From contig JBBQWZ010000004.1 of assembly GCA_038210135.1 (NCBI GenBank), positions 1-64,000 on the forward strand: a DNA stretch of 64,000 nt, given 5' to 3'. Both the position numbers and the translations under genes were made by a program. The DNA is from JBBQWZ01 sp038210135 (lineage in GTDB: Bacteria > Acidobacteriota > Terriglobia > Bryobacterales > Bryobacteraceae). Below, piece after piece: positions 7,396-15,538 of this stretch. The notes under the pieces were generated by a model. The model saw nothing but the letters and a program-made list of their open reading frames with translations. It made no database searches and was not told the origin of the DNA. Numbering within the stretch: position 1 is the stretch's first letter; every line of letters starts with the position of its first letter.

Positions 7396-9510
7396 ATGAA
7401 ATGGCTACGAATTCTTGGGCGGTCGGCGCCGATCGTCGCGGTGCTTACGTTATGTTTGGCGGGCGCTCCGAAAAAGTACGCTTACTCGCCGCACGATAAG
7501 GCGTTTTTCGCAGATCCGGCGGCGGTCTCTTTTGTCCGGCCGGGTCTCATTTTCAAAATTGCGGCCGCGCAGATTGCGAACGACGGCACGATTTCGGCGA
7601 CCATTTCGATCACCGATCCGCTGGGTCTTCCGCTTGATCGCGCGGGCATAGTGACGCCGGGCGTGGTGGCGATCAGCTTCGTGGCGGCGACCATTCCGAC
7701 AGCCGATGCGCAGTACACGTCGTATACGACGCGCTCTCAGAAAAGCCCGATCACTGGCGTGACGGCGATTCAGGCGGGCGCGGATACGGGCGGTGCCTTT
7801 ACGCTGGTCAGCGATGGTGTGTACAAGTACACCTTCGGGACTAAGGCTCCTACCGGATTCGACACGACGGCTACGCACACAATTGGCGCGTATGGTTCGC
7901 GGAACCTCACGGATTTCAATTTGGGGACCAGTTACGCTTCGACAACATTCAACTTCGTTCCGAACGGATCCGTAGTACAGAAGGTCCGCGACGTGGTGAA
8001 GACGTCGGGTTGCAACGGGTGCCACGATCAACTCTCCGCGCATGGCGGTTCCCGCCGCGGAATTGAGACGTGCGTGTTGTGTCACACACCCCAGACAATC
8101 GACCCGGATACGGGCAACACAGTAGACATGAAGGTGATGGTTCACAAGATCCACATGGGATCGAGTCTTCCGAGCGTAGTCGCGGGCAAGCCGTATCAGA
8201 TTATTGGGTTCAATTCGACGGTGGTGGATTGGTCCACGGTAGTGTATCCGGCGGATGTGCGGCGCTGCGAGACGTGCCACGAGCAAGACGTGAAAGCGGT
8301 TCAGGCGAAGGCCTACCTAACCAATCCGACCCGCGCGGCTTGTGGATCCTGCCACGACGATTTGAACTTCGTCACTGGCGCGAATCACGCGGGCGGCGTG
8401 CAGACGAGCGACGCGCAATGCGCGACCTGCCACCTTCCGCAAGGGGAAGTCGAATTCGATGCGTCGATCAAGGGCGGACACGTCATTCCGACAGAATCCG
8501 CTTCGCTGACGGGCCTGACGGTTGCGATCACGAACGTTCAGAACGGCACGGCGGGTAGCTTCCCGGTGGTGAACTTTACGCTGAAAGATTCGTCCGGCAA
8601 GGGGCTGCTGCCGGCCGCGCTGGGTGCGCTGTCCTTCACGATGGCCGGCCCGACGACGGATTACGGTTACACCAGCTTCGGCAGCGACGTCACGACGCCG
8701 GGTTATGTCACCGAAAGTGCCTTGGCGGCGACCTGCGCGACGGATGGAAGCTGCGCCTACACCTTTAAGCATGCGGTTCCGGCGAAAGCGACGGGGACCT
8801 ACTCAATCGGTGTCGAAGCGCGCCGGACGGAAGTAATTCTGCAGGGCACGACGAAGCAACAGAGCGTGACATACGGCGCGAAGAATCAAGTGGTGAACTT
8901 CGCTGTGGACAATTCCACGCTGGCTCCGCGGCGCGCAGTGGTGGCTACGCAGAGTTGCAATCAATGCCACGTGGCGCTGTCCATACATGGCACGCTGCGA
9001 AATCAAACCGAATATTGCGTGCTGTGCCACAATCCGTCGCAAACCGATTCCGGGAGACGTCCGACGGCGCAGGTCGCGGCGGACAAAACGGCGCCTCCGC
9101 AGGGAGTGAATTTCAACCTGATGGTGCATCGCATCCACACGGGCGAGAATCTGCAGGCTGACAACCGTACTTATGTCGTCGTCGGATTCGGCGGCTCGCA
9201 TAACGATTTCACGGACGTCCGGTACCCGGCGATGGGGCCGACGGGAGCGGCGGGCGATACGAGGAACTGTTCGATGTGCCACGTCGGAGGCAGTGAACAG
9301 AAGCTTCCGATCGATAAGAACGCGGTGGTTGACCCGCAGGGGCCGATCAATCCGATTCTTGCGATCGCTTCGGCATGCACCGGCTGCCATGTGTCGCTAT
9401 CTACGGCGTCCCACGCACTGGCGAATACGACAGCCCTTGGCGAAAGTTGCTCGGTGTGCCATTCCGCCACCGCGGCAACTTCAGTAGGCAAGGTTCATGC
9501 TCAGTATTAG
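7396..9510 (+). CDS. OmcA/MtrC-family decaheme c-type cytochrome
   Basis: The ATG at 7396 is preferred over an in-frame GTG at 7372 because AGGAG precedes it by eight bases and a signal peptide begins there (MKWLRILGRSAPIVAVLTLC). The mature protein has exactly ten CXXCH sites in two groups of five: CNGCH, CVLCH, CETCH, CGSCH, CATCH (8011-8433) and CNQCH, CVLCH, CSMCH, CTGCH, CSVCH (8956-9462). Each group follows a beta-rich domain, which is the four-domain 'staggered cross' plan of Shewanella MtrC/OmcA. Those proteins pass electrons from the outer membrane to minerals or other acceptors. I see no normal lipobox: the Cys in VLTLCLAGA has Leu at -1, so surface anchoring is unclear. It is the first gene of the operon and overlaps the next by 14 bases. 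Confidence 0.92.
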   Translation: MKWLRILGRSAPIVAVLTLCLAGAPKKYAYSPHDKAFFADPAAVSFVRPGLIFKIAAAQIANDGTISATISITDPLGLPLDRAGIVTPGVVAISFVAATIPTADAQYTSYTTRSQKSPITGVTAIQAGADTGGAFTLVSDGVYKYTFGTKAPTGFDTTATHTIGAYGSRNLTDFNLGTSYASTTFNFVPNGSVVQKVRDVVKTSGCNGCHDQLSAHGGSRRGIETCVLCHTPQTIDPDTGNTVDMKVMVHKIHMGSSLPSVVAGKPYQIIGFNSTVVDWSTVVYPADVRRCETCHEQDVKAVQAKAYLTNPTRAACGSCHDDLNFVTGANHAGGVQTSDAQCATCHLPQGEVEFDASIKGGHVIPTESASLTGLTVAITNVQNGTAGSFPVVNFTLKDSSGKGLLPAALGALSFTMAGPTTDYGYTSFGSDVTTPGYVTESALAATCATDGSCAYTFKHAVPAKATGTYSIGVEARRTEVILQGTTKQQSVTYGAKNQVVNFAVDNSTLAPRRAVVATQSCNQCHVALSIHGTLRNQTEYCVLCHNPSQTDSGRRPTAQVAADKTAPPQGVNFNLMVHRIHTGENLQADNRTYVVVGFGGSHNDFTDVRYPAMGPTGAAGDTRNCSMCHVGGSEQKLPIDKNAVVDPQGPINPILAIASACTGCHVSLSTASHALANTTALGESCSVCHSATAATSVGKVHAQY

Positions 9511-10417
9511 ATTCAGGAAGTGGACACGGGGAGCCCCCTTCGCGGGGGCATTCCTGTTGCTGGCCGGAATCGGCCTGGCGCAGGACAAGCCCGGCTTCGC
9601 GGGATCTGAGGCGTGCGCAACATGCCATGAGGATATAGCGAAGGCGTTCGACAAGACTCCGCACCATCAGGTGGACACGAACAAGAAGCGCGGCTGGGAA
9701 GGCCGGGCTTGCGAATCGTGCCACGGTCCGGCGCAGAAGCACACGGAAACGACGTCTGTCGATGACATCCGGAATCCGGCGAAGCTGAGCGCGGCCGCGG
9801 CGGACAAGCTCTGCCTGACGTGCCATCTGAATCAGCCGACGCATTCGGGGCGCTTACAGAGCAGCCACGCGAGGGATCAGGTGGCGTGCACGTCCTGCCA
9901 TAAGGTACACGCGGATGGCGGTTCGCACCTGGTGGTCCGCAAGACGGCGGCGATCAATGAACAGTGCGCAAGTTGCCACGTAACGGCGTGGGCGCAATTC
10001 CAAAAGCCGAATCACCACAAAGTGCCCGAGGGGGCGATGAGTTGCGTGGATTGCCACAATCCGCACGGAAGCCAGAATCTGGCGATGGCGAAATCCTTTG
10101 GGTCGAACGAGCCGGGGTGTTTCAAGTGCCACGGCGACAAGCGAGGTCCGTTCCCGTTTGAGCACGCTCCGATGCGGTTTGAAAGCTGCGCGACGTGCCA
10201 TGAATCGCACGGTTCCGCGAATCCGCGGATGCTGGCACGGCAAGAAGTTCGGTTGGTTTGCCTCGAATGCCACTCGAACCTACCGGTATCAAAAACCAGC
10301 GCTCTGGGAGTGGTTCCTCCGTCGTTCCACGATTTGCGATCTCCGAGATATCAGAACTGTACGGTGTGCCACCAAAAGATCCATGGAAGCCACGTAGATC
10401 GGAATTTACTCCGATGA
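9497..10417 (+). CDS. DmsE/MtrA-family decaheme c-type cytochrome
   Basis: The 306-residue protein has a signal peptide (residues 1-28, ending LAQ) and ten CXXCH sites: CATCH, CESCH, CLTCH, CTSCH, CASCH, CVDCH, CFKCH, CATCH, CLECH, CTVCH. The size and even spacing match MtrA, DmsE and PioA. In the known systems the protein threads through the MtrB barrel as an insulated wire from periplasm to surface. The ATG lies inside the last codons of the preceding gene (14-base overlap) and the TGA stop overlaps the next ATG (ATGA), so the three genes are translationally coupled in the order C-A-B, as in Shewanella mtrCAB. The specific partner proteins are inferred from that order. Confidence 0.93.
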   Translation: MLSIRFRKWTRGAPFAGAFLLLAGIGLAQDKPGFAGSEACATCHEDIAKAFDKTPHHQVDTNKKRGWEGRACESCHGPAQKHTETTSVDDIRNPAKLSAAAADKLCLTCHLNQPTHSGRLQSSHARDQVACTSCHKVHADGGSHLVVRKTAAINEQCASCHVTAWAQFQKPNHHKVPEGAMSCVDCHNPHGSQNLAMAKSFGSNEPGCFKCHGDKRGPFPFEHAPMRFESCATCHESHGSANPRMLARQEVRLVCLECHSNLPVSKTSALGVVPPSFHDLRSPRYQNCTVCHQKIHGSHVDRNLLR

Positions 10418-12447
10418 AGCCGCTCCTCTTATTCGCGATGTTCCTGCCGCTGGTTGCGCAACAGACGCCGCCCGCGGCACAGGAAGTACCACAAGAAGCC
10501 AAGGCCGAGGCGAAGCCCGAGGCCAAGGTGGAAGCAAAGTCCGACGCGAAAGATGCGGCGGCATCGCCGGTGCCGACGACCGAATCCTGGCTGACGGGTT
10601 CGATCGATTTCGGATACCGCTGGCGAACGGGCGTCGGTGGAAGCCTGGACACCTACCGCAGTATCGTAAACCTCGGATCGGGACCGAAGTTGTTCGGTGC
10701 CGACTTCACGATCATCGATCCGAAGCATCGGGCTTTCGACCGGTTGGACGTGCGGGCGGCAAGCCTGGGCGACGATCCCTATTCCTCGATTTATATCAGT
10801 GCAAAAAAGGCCGGCCGCTACGATTTGCGCGCCGACTACCGCAACATCGCGTATTACAACGTCCTGCCTTCCTACGCGGATCCGCTACTGGCGCGCGGAC
10901 TCATTCTCAACGAACAAGCCTTCGACACGCATCGGCGATTCTCGAGCTTTGCGCTCGATATCCTGCCGGGAAACTGGTTTGTGCCGTATGTGGCCTTCGA
11001 TCACAATTCCGGATATGGCAATGGCGTGACGGCGTTCGTGTCGGACGGCAACGAATACGCGGTACCGAACACGCTGAACGATGTGACGAACCTGTTCCGC
11101 GGGGGTGTGCGGTTCGAGTTACGGAAGTTCCACGCGACGATCGAAGAGGGCGGCACGAAGTACACCGACGACCAAAGTTTGTACCAGAACGGCGGGACAA
11201 ATAGGGGCAATTCGACCACCCGCATTTTCGGGCAGCAACTCAGTCTGAAGAGTTTGCTCGCGACCTACGGAATCAGCGGAACGAGCAACTTCAGCAAGGG
11301 TTTGTTCAGTGCGAGTCCGGTTAGCTGGCTGGATGTGTACGGCCAGTTTCTGTTCAGCCAGCCCGATAGCGATGTCCACTATCAGCAAGTGGCTTCGGGC
11401 AACCTCTATTCGCAGAGCCAGGTTCTGTTCTACACGAGCCAGCAGTATCTGCTTTCTTCCGCGGCGAAGCAGCCGCACACGACGGGCAGCCTGGGCGCCG
11501 AGATCCGGCCTTTCCGGCGAATCCGGATTCTGGAGTCGTGGCTGACCGACCGGCTGCACGGGACCGGGTCGGCGGGATCGACTTTGAGCCTGAACGGGCC
11601 GGAAGGCACACAACAGACGGCGGCCTTGCTCGCTTCTTCGATAGCGACGAACTACAGCCAGCAGGAAGTGGATGTGGTGTTCGATATCAGTTCCAAGCTG
11701 ACGATCCGGGGCGGACACCGGTATGTCTGGGGCGACGCGAAATATGCGGTGTTTCCGGCGGCCGGATTGAACAGCGCCGATCAGGGAACGCTCAAACGGA
11801 ACGTCGGCTTGGGTGCGGTGACGTACCGGCCGATTCAGAAGCTGTCGCTGACCGCCGAGGTAGAAGGCGCGTCGACTGGCGGAGCGTACTTCCGCACGAG
11901 TCTTTACGACTATCAGAAAGTTCGCGGGCAGGCGCGGTTTACGGCCACGAATTCATTGAGTCTGGCGGGCGATTTCACGTACTTGCGAAATGAGAATCCG
12001 AATGCGGGGGCGAATTACAAGTATTCGGCCAGCAACGCTTCGTTGTCGATGTACTGGTCTCCCGCCGGTGGAAAGTTGGGGACGATACAAGGATCCTACA
12101 CACGGTCGATGATGCGATCCGACATCGGGTATCTTTCGCCGCAGGATCTGCTGCCGCAGTTATCGCTCTATCGTGACAATGCGCACACGGTGACCGGATT
12201 GTTGAACCTGAAACTTCCGGCACGGGGCGTGTTTGCGCCGAAGGTGATGGCGGGGGGATCGTTCTTCCTGTCGTCGGGCAGCCGTCCCACCAGCTACTTC
12301 CAGCCGCTGGCGACAGTTCGCATTCCAATTAGCAAGAACCTGCAGTGGTTCAGCGAATGGCGCTACTACGGCTATGGCGAGACGTTCTACATGTACGAGG
12401 GTTTCCGAACGCATCTGATCACCACGGGATTGAGGTTGACACGATGA
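10414..12447 (+). CDS. MtrB/PioB-like outer-membrane beta-barrel
   Basis: The start is placed at ATG 10414, which shares ATGA with the upstream stop and opens a signal peptide (MKPLLLFAMFLPLVAQQ). An earlier in-frame start at 10258 would put 52 unlikely residues in front. The 677-residue product has a charged Ala/Lys/Glu linker after the signal (AKAEAKPEAKVEAKSDAK). The rest is almost entirely alternating beta-strands rich in Tyr and other aromatics, typical of a large barrel (MtrB has 26 strands). In MtrCAB the barrel sheathes the decaheme MtrA. Shewanella MtrB has an N-terminal CXXC that I do not find here. The family call rests on position, length and barrel composition rather than an exact motif. 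Confidence 0.85.
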   Translation: MKPLLLFAMFLPLVAQQTPPAAQEVPQEAKAEAKPEAKVEAKSDAKDAAASPVPTTESWLTGSIDFGYRWRTGVGGSLDTYRSIVNLGSGPKLFGADFTIIDPKHRAFDRLDVRAASLGDDPYSSIYISAKKAGRYDLRADYRNIAYYNVLPSYADPLLARGLILNEQAFDTHRRFSSFALDILPGNWFVPYVAFDHNSGYGNGVTAFVSDGNEYAVPNTLNDVTNLFRGGVRFELRKFHATIEEGGTKYTDDQSLYQNGGTNRGNSTTRIFGQQLSLKSLLATYGISGTSNFSKGLFSASPVSWLDVYGQFLFSQPDSDVHYQQVASGNLYSQSQVLFYTSQQYLLSSAAKQPHTTGSLGAEIRPFRRIRILESWLTDRLHGTGSAGSTLSLNGPEGTQQTAALLASSIATNYSQQEVDVVFDISSKLTIRGGHRYVWGDAKYAVFPAAGLNSADQGTLKRNVGLGAVTYRPIQKLSLTAEVEGASTGGAYFRTSLYDYQKVRGQARFTATNSLSLAGDFTYLRNENPNAGANYKYSASNASLSMYWSPAGGKLGTIQGSYTRSMMRSDIGYLSPQDLLPQLSLYRDNAHTVTGLLNLKLPARGVFAPKVMAGGSFFLSSGSRPTSYFQPLATVRIPISKNLQWFSEWRYYGYGETFYMYEGFRTHLITTGLRLTR

Positions 12448-13562
12448 AGCGGACACTGGCCTTTTTTCTATTCGTAGCCGGACTACCGGCGGCGTCGGTG
12501 GATGTGGATTCGGCGCGCGGGGCACGGCTGTTCGAGTCGCTTTCCTGCGTGCAATGCCACGGCGTCAATGGCAAAGGCGGGATGCCGGGACCGGACCTGG
12601 GGCGCATGGTCGATCGTAATTTCACGCCGGCGACGTTAGCGGCGACGATGTGGAATCACGCTCCGGCGATGTGGAACGCGATGCGGGAGAAAGACATTCG
12701 CGCGGGCGATTTAAATGAACAGGCCGCTTCCGACTTGTTCGCTTTCTTTTACGCGACGCGATTCTTTGAGAAGCCAGGCGACGCGGGACGAGGGAAGCAA
12801 TTTTTTAATCAGCGCGGCTGCGGAACCTGTCACGGTTTGACGAAGGCGCTGAAACCGGCGATCCGGCCGGTGTCGGAATGGGACGTTCTGGCGGACCCGG
12901 TAGCGCTGGCGGAAGCGATGTGGAATCACCGGTCGAGCATGTTGGTGGAGACGGGTTCCAAGCGGATCCGCTGGCCGGAACTGACGGCGCAGGACTTGGC
13001 GGACGTATTGGTGTATTTGCGGAATCTACCCACGCCGCCGACGAGGTCGGCGGTATTTCGCATAGGCGCCGGCACCGACGGGTCGGCGGTATTCGCATCC
13101 AAAGGATGCGTAGCATGCCATCAATCGGGTGCGGCGCTGGCGAGCAAGATCAAAGGCCAGACGCTGACGGAAATCGCGGCCTCGATGTGGAACCACGCGC
13201 CGAAGATGGCCGCGGCGGGAGCGAAGCCGGTGAAGCTCGAAGCGGGCGAGATGCGCGAACTCCTGGGTTACTTATGGGCCGAGAACTTCTTCGAAGATTC
13301 CGGCAATCCAGCCGCTGGGAAAAAGGTTTTTGCCGCGAAGCGGTGCACGACATGCCACGAGAACGCATCGAGCGGAGCTCCGAAGTTGGGGATCAACGGC
13401 AAATCGTACAGCGGCGCGACGCTAGTTGCAGTGCTCTGGCACCACGGTCCGCGGATGGCGGATCAGATGAAGAGCAAGAGTATTCCGTGGCCGCATTTTG
13501 ACCGCGGACAGATGTCGGATTTAATTGCGTTTTTGAATTCCGGCAAAGAGAAAAAGCCGTGA
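12444..13562 (+). CDS. Tetrahaem cytochrome c made of four internal repeats
   Basis: The start is ATG 12444 (ATGA overlap with the barrel gene), giving 372 residues with a signal peptide (to about PAASV). There are four CXXCH sites (CVQCH at residue 35, CGTCH at 126, CVACH at 222, CTTCH at 301). Each is followed after about 40 residues by a matching motif: MWNHAPAM, MWNHRSSM, MWNHAPKM, LWHHGPRM. The final Met is the likely sixth haem ligand, so each repeat looks like one class I cytochrome c domain of 80-95 residues, joined head to tail. A periplasmic shuttle between inner-membrane quinol oxidases and the decaheme protein fits its place in the operon. I do not recognise a named family with this exact fourfold plan. 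Confidence 0.85.
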   Translation: MKRTLAFFLFVAGLPAASVDVDSARGARLFESLSCVQCHGVNGKGGMPGPDLGRMVDRNFTPATLAATMWNHAPAMWNAMREKDIRAGDLNEQAASDLFAFFYATRFFEKPGDAGRGKQFFNQRGCGTCHGLTKALKPAIRPVSEWDVLADPVALAEAMWNHRSSMLVETGSKRIRWPELTAQDLADVLVYLRNLPTPPTRSAVFRIGAGTDGSAVFASKGCVACHQSGAALASKIKGQTLTEIAASMWNHAPKMAAAGAKPVKLEAGEMRELLGYLWAENFFEDSGNPAAGKKVFAAKRCTTCHENASSGAPKLGINGKSYSGATLVAVLWHHGPRMADQMKSKSIPWPHFDRGQMSDLIAFLNSGKEKKP

Positions 13563-13621
13563 GACACGGTATTTGAGGTCCAGGGAGCGACGCTCCGAAG
13601 GGCAGATTGGAATCGATCGAT

Positions 13622-13837
13622 ATGAAGTTTATTATTAGCGGACTTGTTTTATTAGTTGGCGTGCTGACGGTTACCACGATCTCCAGCGCCAAAGTGGAAT
13701 ACACCAAAAAAGAGAAGAAGGCCTGCGTGACGTGTCACGTCAGCGCGAAGTCGAAGGAACTGAACGCAACGGGCCAGTATTACAAGGATCACAACCACTC
13801 GCTCGAAGGCTTCAAGCCGAAGGACGAGAAGAAATAG
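13622..13837 (+). CDS. Small monohaem c-type cytochrome
   Basis: The 71-residue protein starts at ATG 13622; a TTG five codons earlier is less likely. It has an N-terminal hydrophobic segment (FIISGLVLLVGVLTVTTI) and a single haem site, CVTCH (about residues 39-43). A Lys/His-rich tail follows, with the pattern SKELNATGQYYKDHN. The size and the 'ELNxxGxYYK' pattern match very short cytochromes found next to multihaem clusters. It is either membrane-tethered or periplasmic. It lies 59 bases after the tetrahaem gene and six bases before the cytochrome b fusion gene, so it is in the same operon. Its role, probably a small electron carrier, is inferred. Confidence 0.75.
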   Translation: MKFIISGLVLLVGVLTVTTISSAKVEYTKKEKKACVTCHVSAKSKELNATGQYYKDHNHSLEGFKPKDEKK

Positions 13838-13843
13838 CTTTTT

Positions 13844-15538
13844 ATGAATCCGAGGGTTGAGGAACGCGGCCGGGCGCGTTGGCGCATCGGTCTGGGTGTC
13901 TGGATCGCGGTTGGTTTGATCGCGACCGGCATGGTTTGCCGGGGTGAGGATGCGGGGAATGCCATCTGCGCGTCTTGTCATGAGGTGGCGACGAAAGTGG
14001 CGGCCAGCGCTCATGCGTCGGTATCCTGCGCGTCCTGTCACGTGAAGCATGAGGAGTATCCGCATGCCGAAGGCGTTCCGAAACCCGAATGCGGCAGCTG
14101 CCATAAACAGGAAGCTGCCGATTACTCAACGGGAATTCACGCGCAGGAAGCTCACAAGGGAAACGCGGCGGCGCCGGATTGCGGTTCCTGTCACGCCGTC
14201 GCGCATGAAACGCAGCGGACGAAATCCGCCGGGTTTCGCACTGCTGTTCCGGAAACCTGTGGAATGTGCCACTCCGATATCGCGACGGAATATAAGGGCA
14301 GCGTCCACGGGAAAGCGGTCGCTCGCGGTGTGACCCAGGCTCCGGTGTGCACGGATTGTCATGGTGAGCACTCGATCCTTCCGAAGAAGAATGCGGCATC
14401 GTCAGTGAACGGACGCAACGTCGCGCAGACCTGCGGGCGGTGTCACGGCGACGTGAAGCTAGCGCGAAGGTTTGGCCTGCCGACGGACCGATTGGTTACG
14501 TTCGAAGCGTCTTTCCATGGCCTGGCGGCCAAGTCGGGATCGGAAACGGTCGCAAATTGCGCGAGCTGCCACGGCGTGCACACAATTCTGCCGTCGTCGG
14601 ACGTGCATTCGAAGACCAATCTGAAGAACCTTGCGACCACCTGCGGACAATGCCATCCCGGCGCGGGCCAGCGGTTTGCGATCGCGCAAATTCACATGGC
14701 GGAGGGGGGCGGCAATGAGCCTCCCGCGGTAGCTTGGGTGCGGTCGCTCTATTTATTACTGATTCCGGGAACCATCGGCCTGATGATGATCCACAACGCG
14801 GGCGACTGGGCGCGGAAGCTGTACAAACTGCGGTTGAGCCGCGCATCGAAGATTCCGGTTGTGAAGCTGGCGCTGGAACGGCATTTCCGGATGTTCGCCT
14901 TTGAACGCGTACAGCACGCTTTGCTCGTGATTTCGTTCCTTGTTCTGGTCTGGTCCGGCTTTGCGCTGAAATATCCGTCGCAGTGGTGGGCGAGGCCGAT
15001 CCTGCTGTGGGAAGGATCGGCGGCGGTGCGGAGCCTGGTTCATCGCATTGCCGGAGTGGCGTTTATCGCGGTGAGCGTCATGCATGTGATTTCCCTGATC
15101 GTGAACGCGAAACTGCGGCATCACTGGCAGGAGATCATTCCGGCTCTTAGAGACATTGGCGAGGCCGCCGGAGGATTCGCCTACAATTTAGGACTACGTA
15201 AACAACAGCCTCATATCTCCGAACATTCCTACATGGAAAAGGCGGAATACTGGGCGGTTGTCTGGGGTGCGATCGTCATGATCGCGACCGGCATACTTCT
15301 GTGGGCGAACAATCTGGCGATGACGTGGCTTCCGAAGAGCGTTCTCGACGTCGCTGTCGCGGTTCACTTTTATGAGGCCATACTGGCGGCATTAGCGATT
15401 CTCGTATGGCATATTTATTCGGTCATTTTCGATCCGGACGTGTATCCGTTAGATCCCGCCTTGATCACGGGATATAGTACCCGACAACGCAACGCTATTC
15501 CGGATGCGGCGGATCCGTCCGACAAATCATCACACTAA
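13844..15538 (+). CDS. Nine-haem cytochrome c fused to a cytochrome b domain (CbcL-like)
   Basis: The 564-residue protein has an N-terminal hydrophobic signal/anchor (15-32), then nine CXXCH sites between residues 42 and 271 (CASCH, CASCH, CGSCH, CGSCH, CGMCH, CTDCH, CGRCH, CASCH, CGQCH). The C-terminal half has five or so membrane helices (SLYLLLIPGTIGLMM, HALLVISFLVLVWSGF, LVHRIAGVAFIAVSVMHVI, WAVVWGAIVMIATGILLW, VHFYEAILAALAILVWHIY), with His residues spaced as in the HydC/FdnI dihaem b subunit. Nine periplasmic c haems plus an FdnI-like b domain is the layout described for Geobacter CbcL, a menaquinol oxidase used with low-potential acceptors. The match here is in architecture, not proven orthology. 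It probably feeds quinol electrons to the soluble cytochromes of the operon. Confidence 0.85.
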   Translation: MNPRVEERGRARWRIGLGVWIAVGLIATGMVCRGEDAGNAICASCHEVATKVAASAHASVSCASCHVKHEEYPHAEGVPKPECGSCHKQEAADYSTGIHAQEAHKGNAAAPDCGSCHAVAHETQRTKSAGFRTAVPETCGMCHSDIATEYKGSVHGKAVARGVTQAPVCTDCHGEHSILPKKNAASSVNGRNVAQTCGRCHGDVKLARRFGLPTDRLVTFEASFHGLAAKSGSETVANCASCHGVHTILPSSDVHSKTNLKNLATTCGQCHPGAGQRFAIAQIHMAEGGGNEPPAVAWVRSLYLLLIPGTIGLMMIHNAGDWARKLYKLRLSRASKIPVVKLALERHFRMFAFERVQHALLVISFLVLVWSGFALKYPSQWWARPILLWEGSAAVRSLVHRIAGVAFIAVSVMHVISLIVNAKLRHHWQEIIPALRDIGEAAGGFAYNLGLRKQQPHISEHSYMEKAEYWAVVWGAIVMIATGILLWANNLAMTWLPKSVLDVAVAVHFYEAILAALAILVWHIYSVIFDPDVYPLDPALITGYSTRQRNAIPDAADPSDKSSH

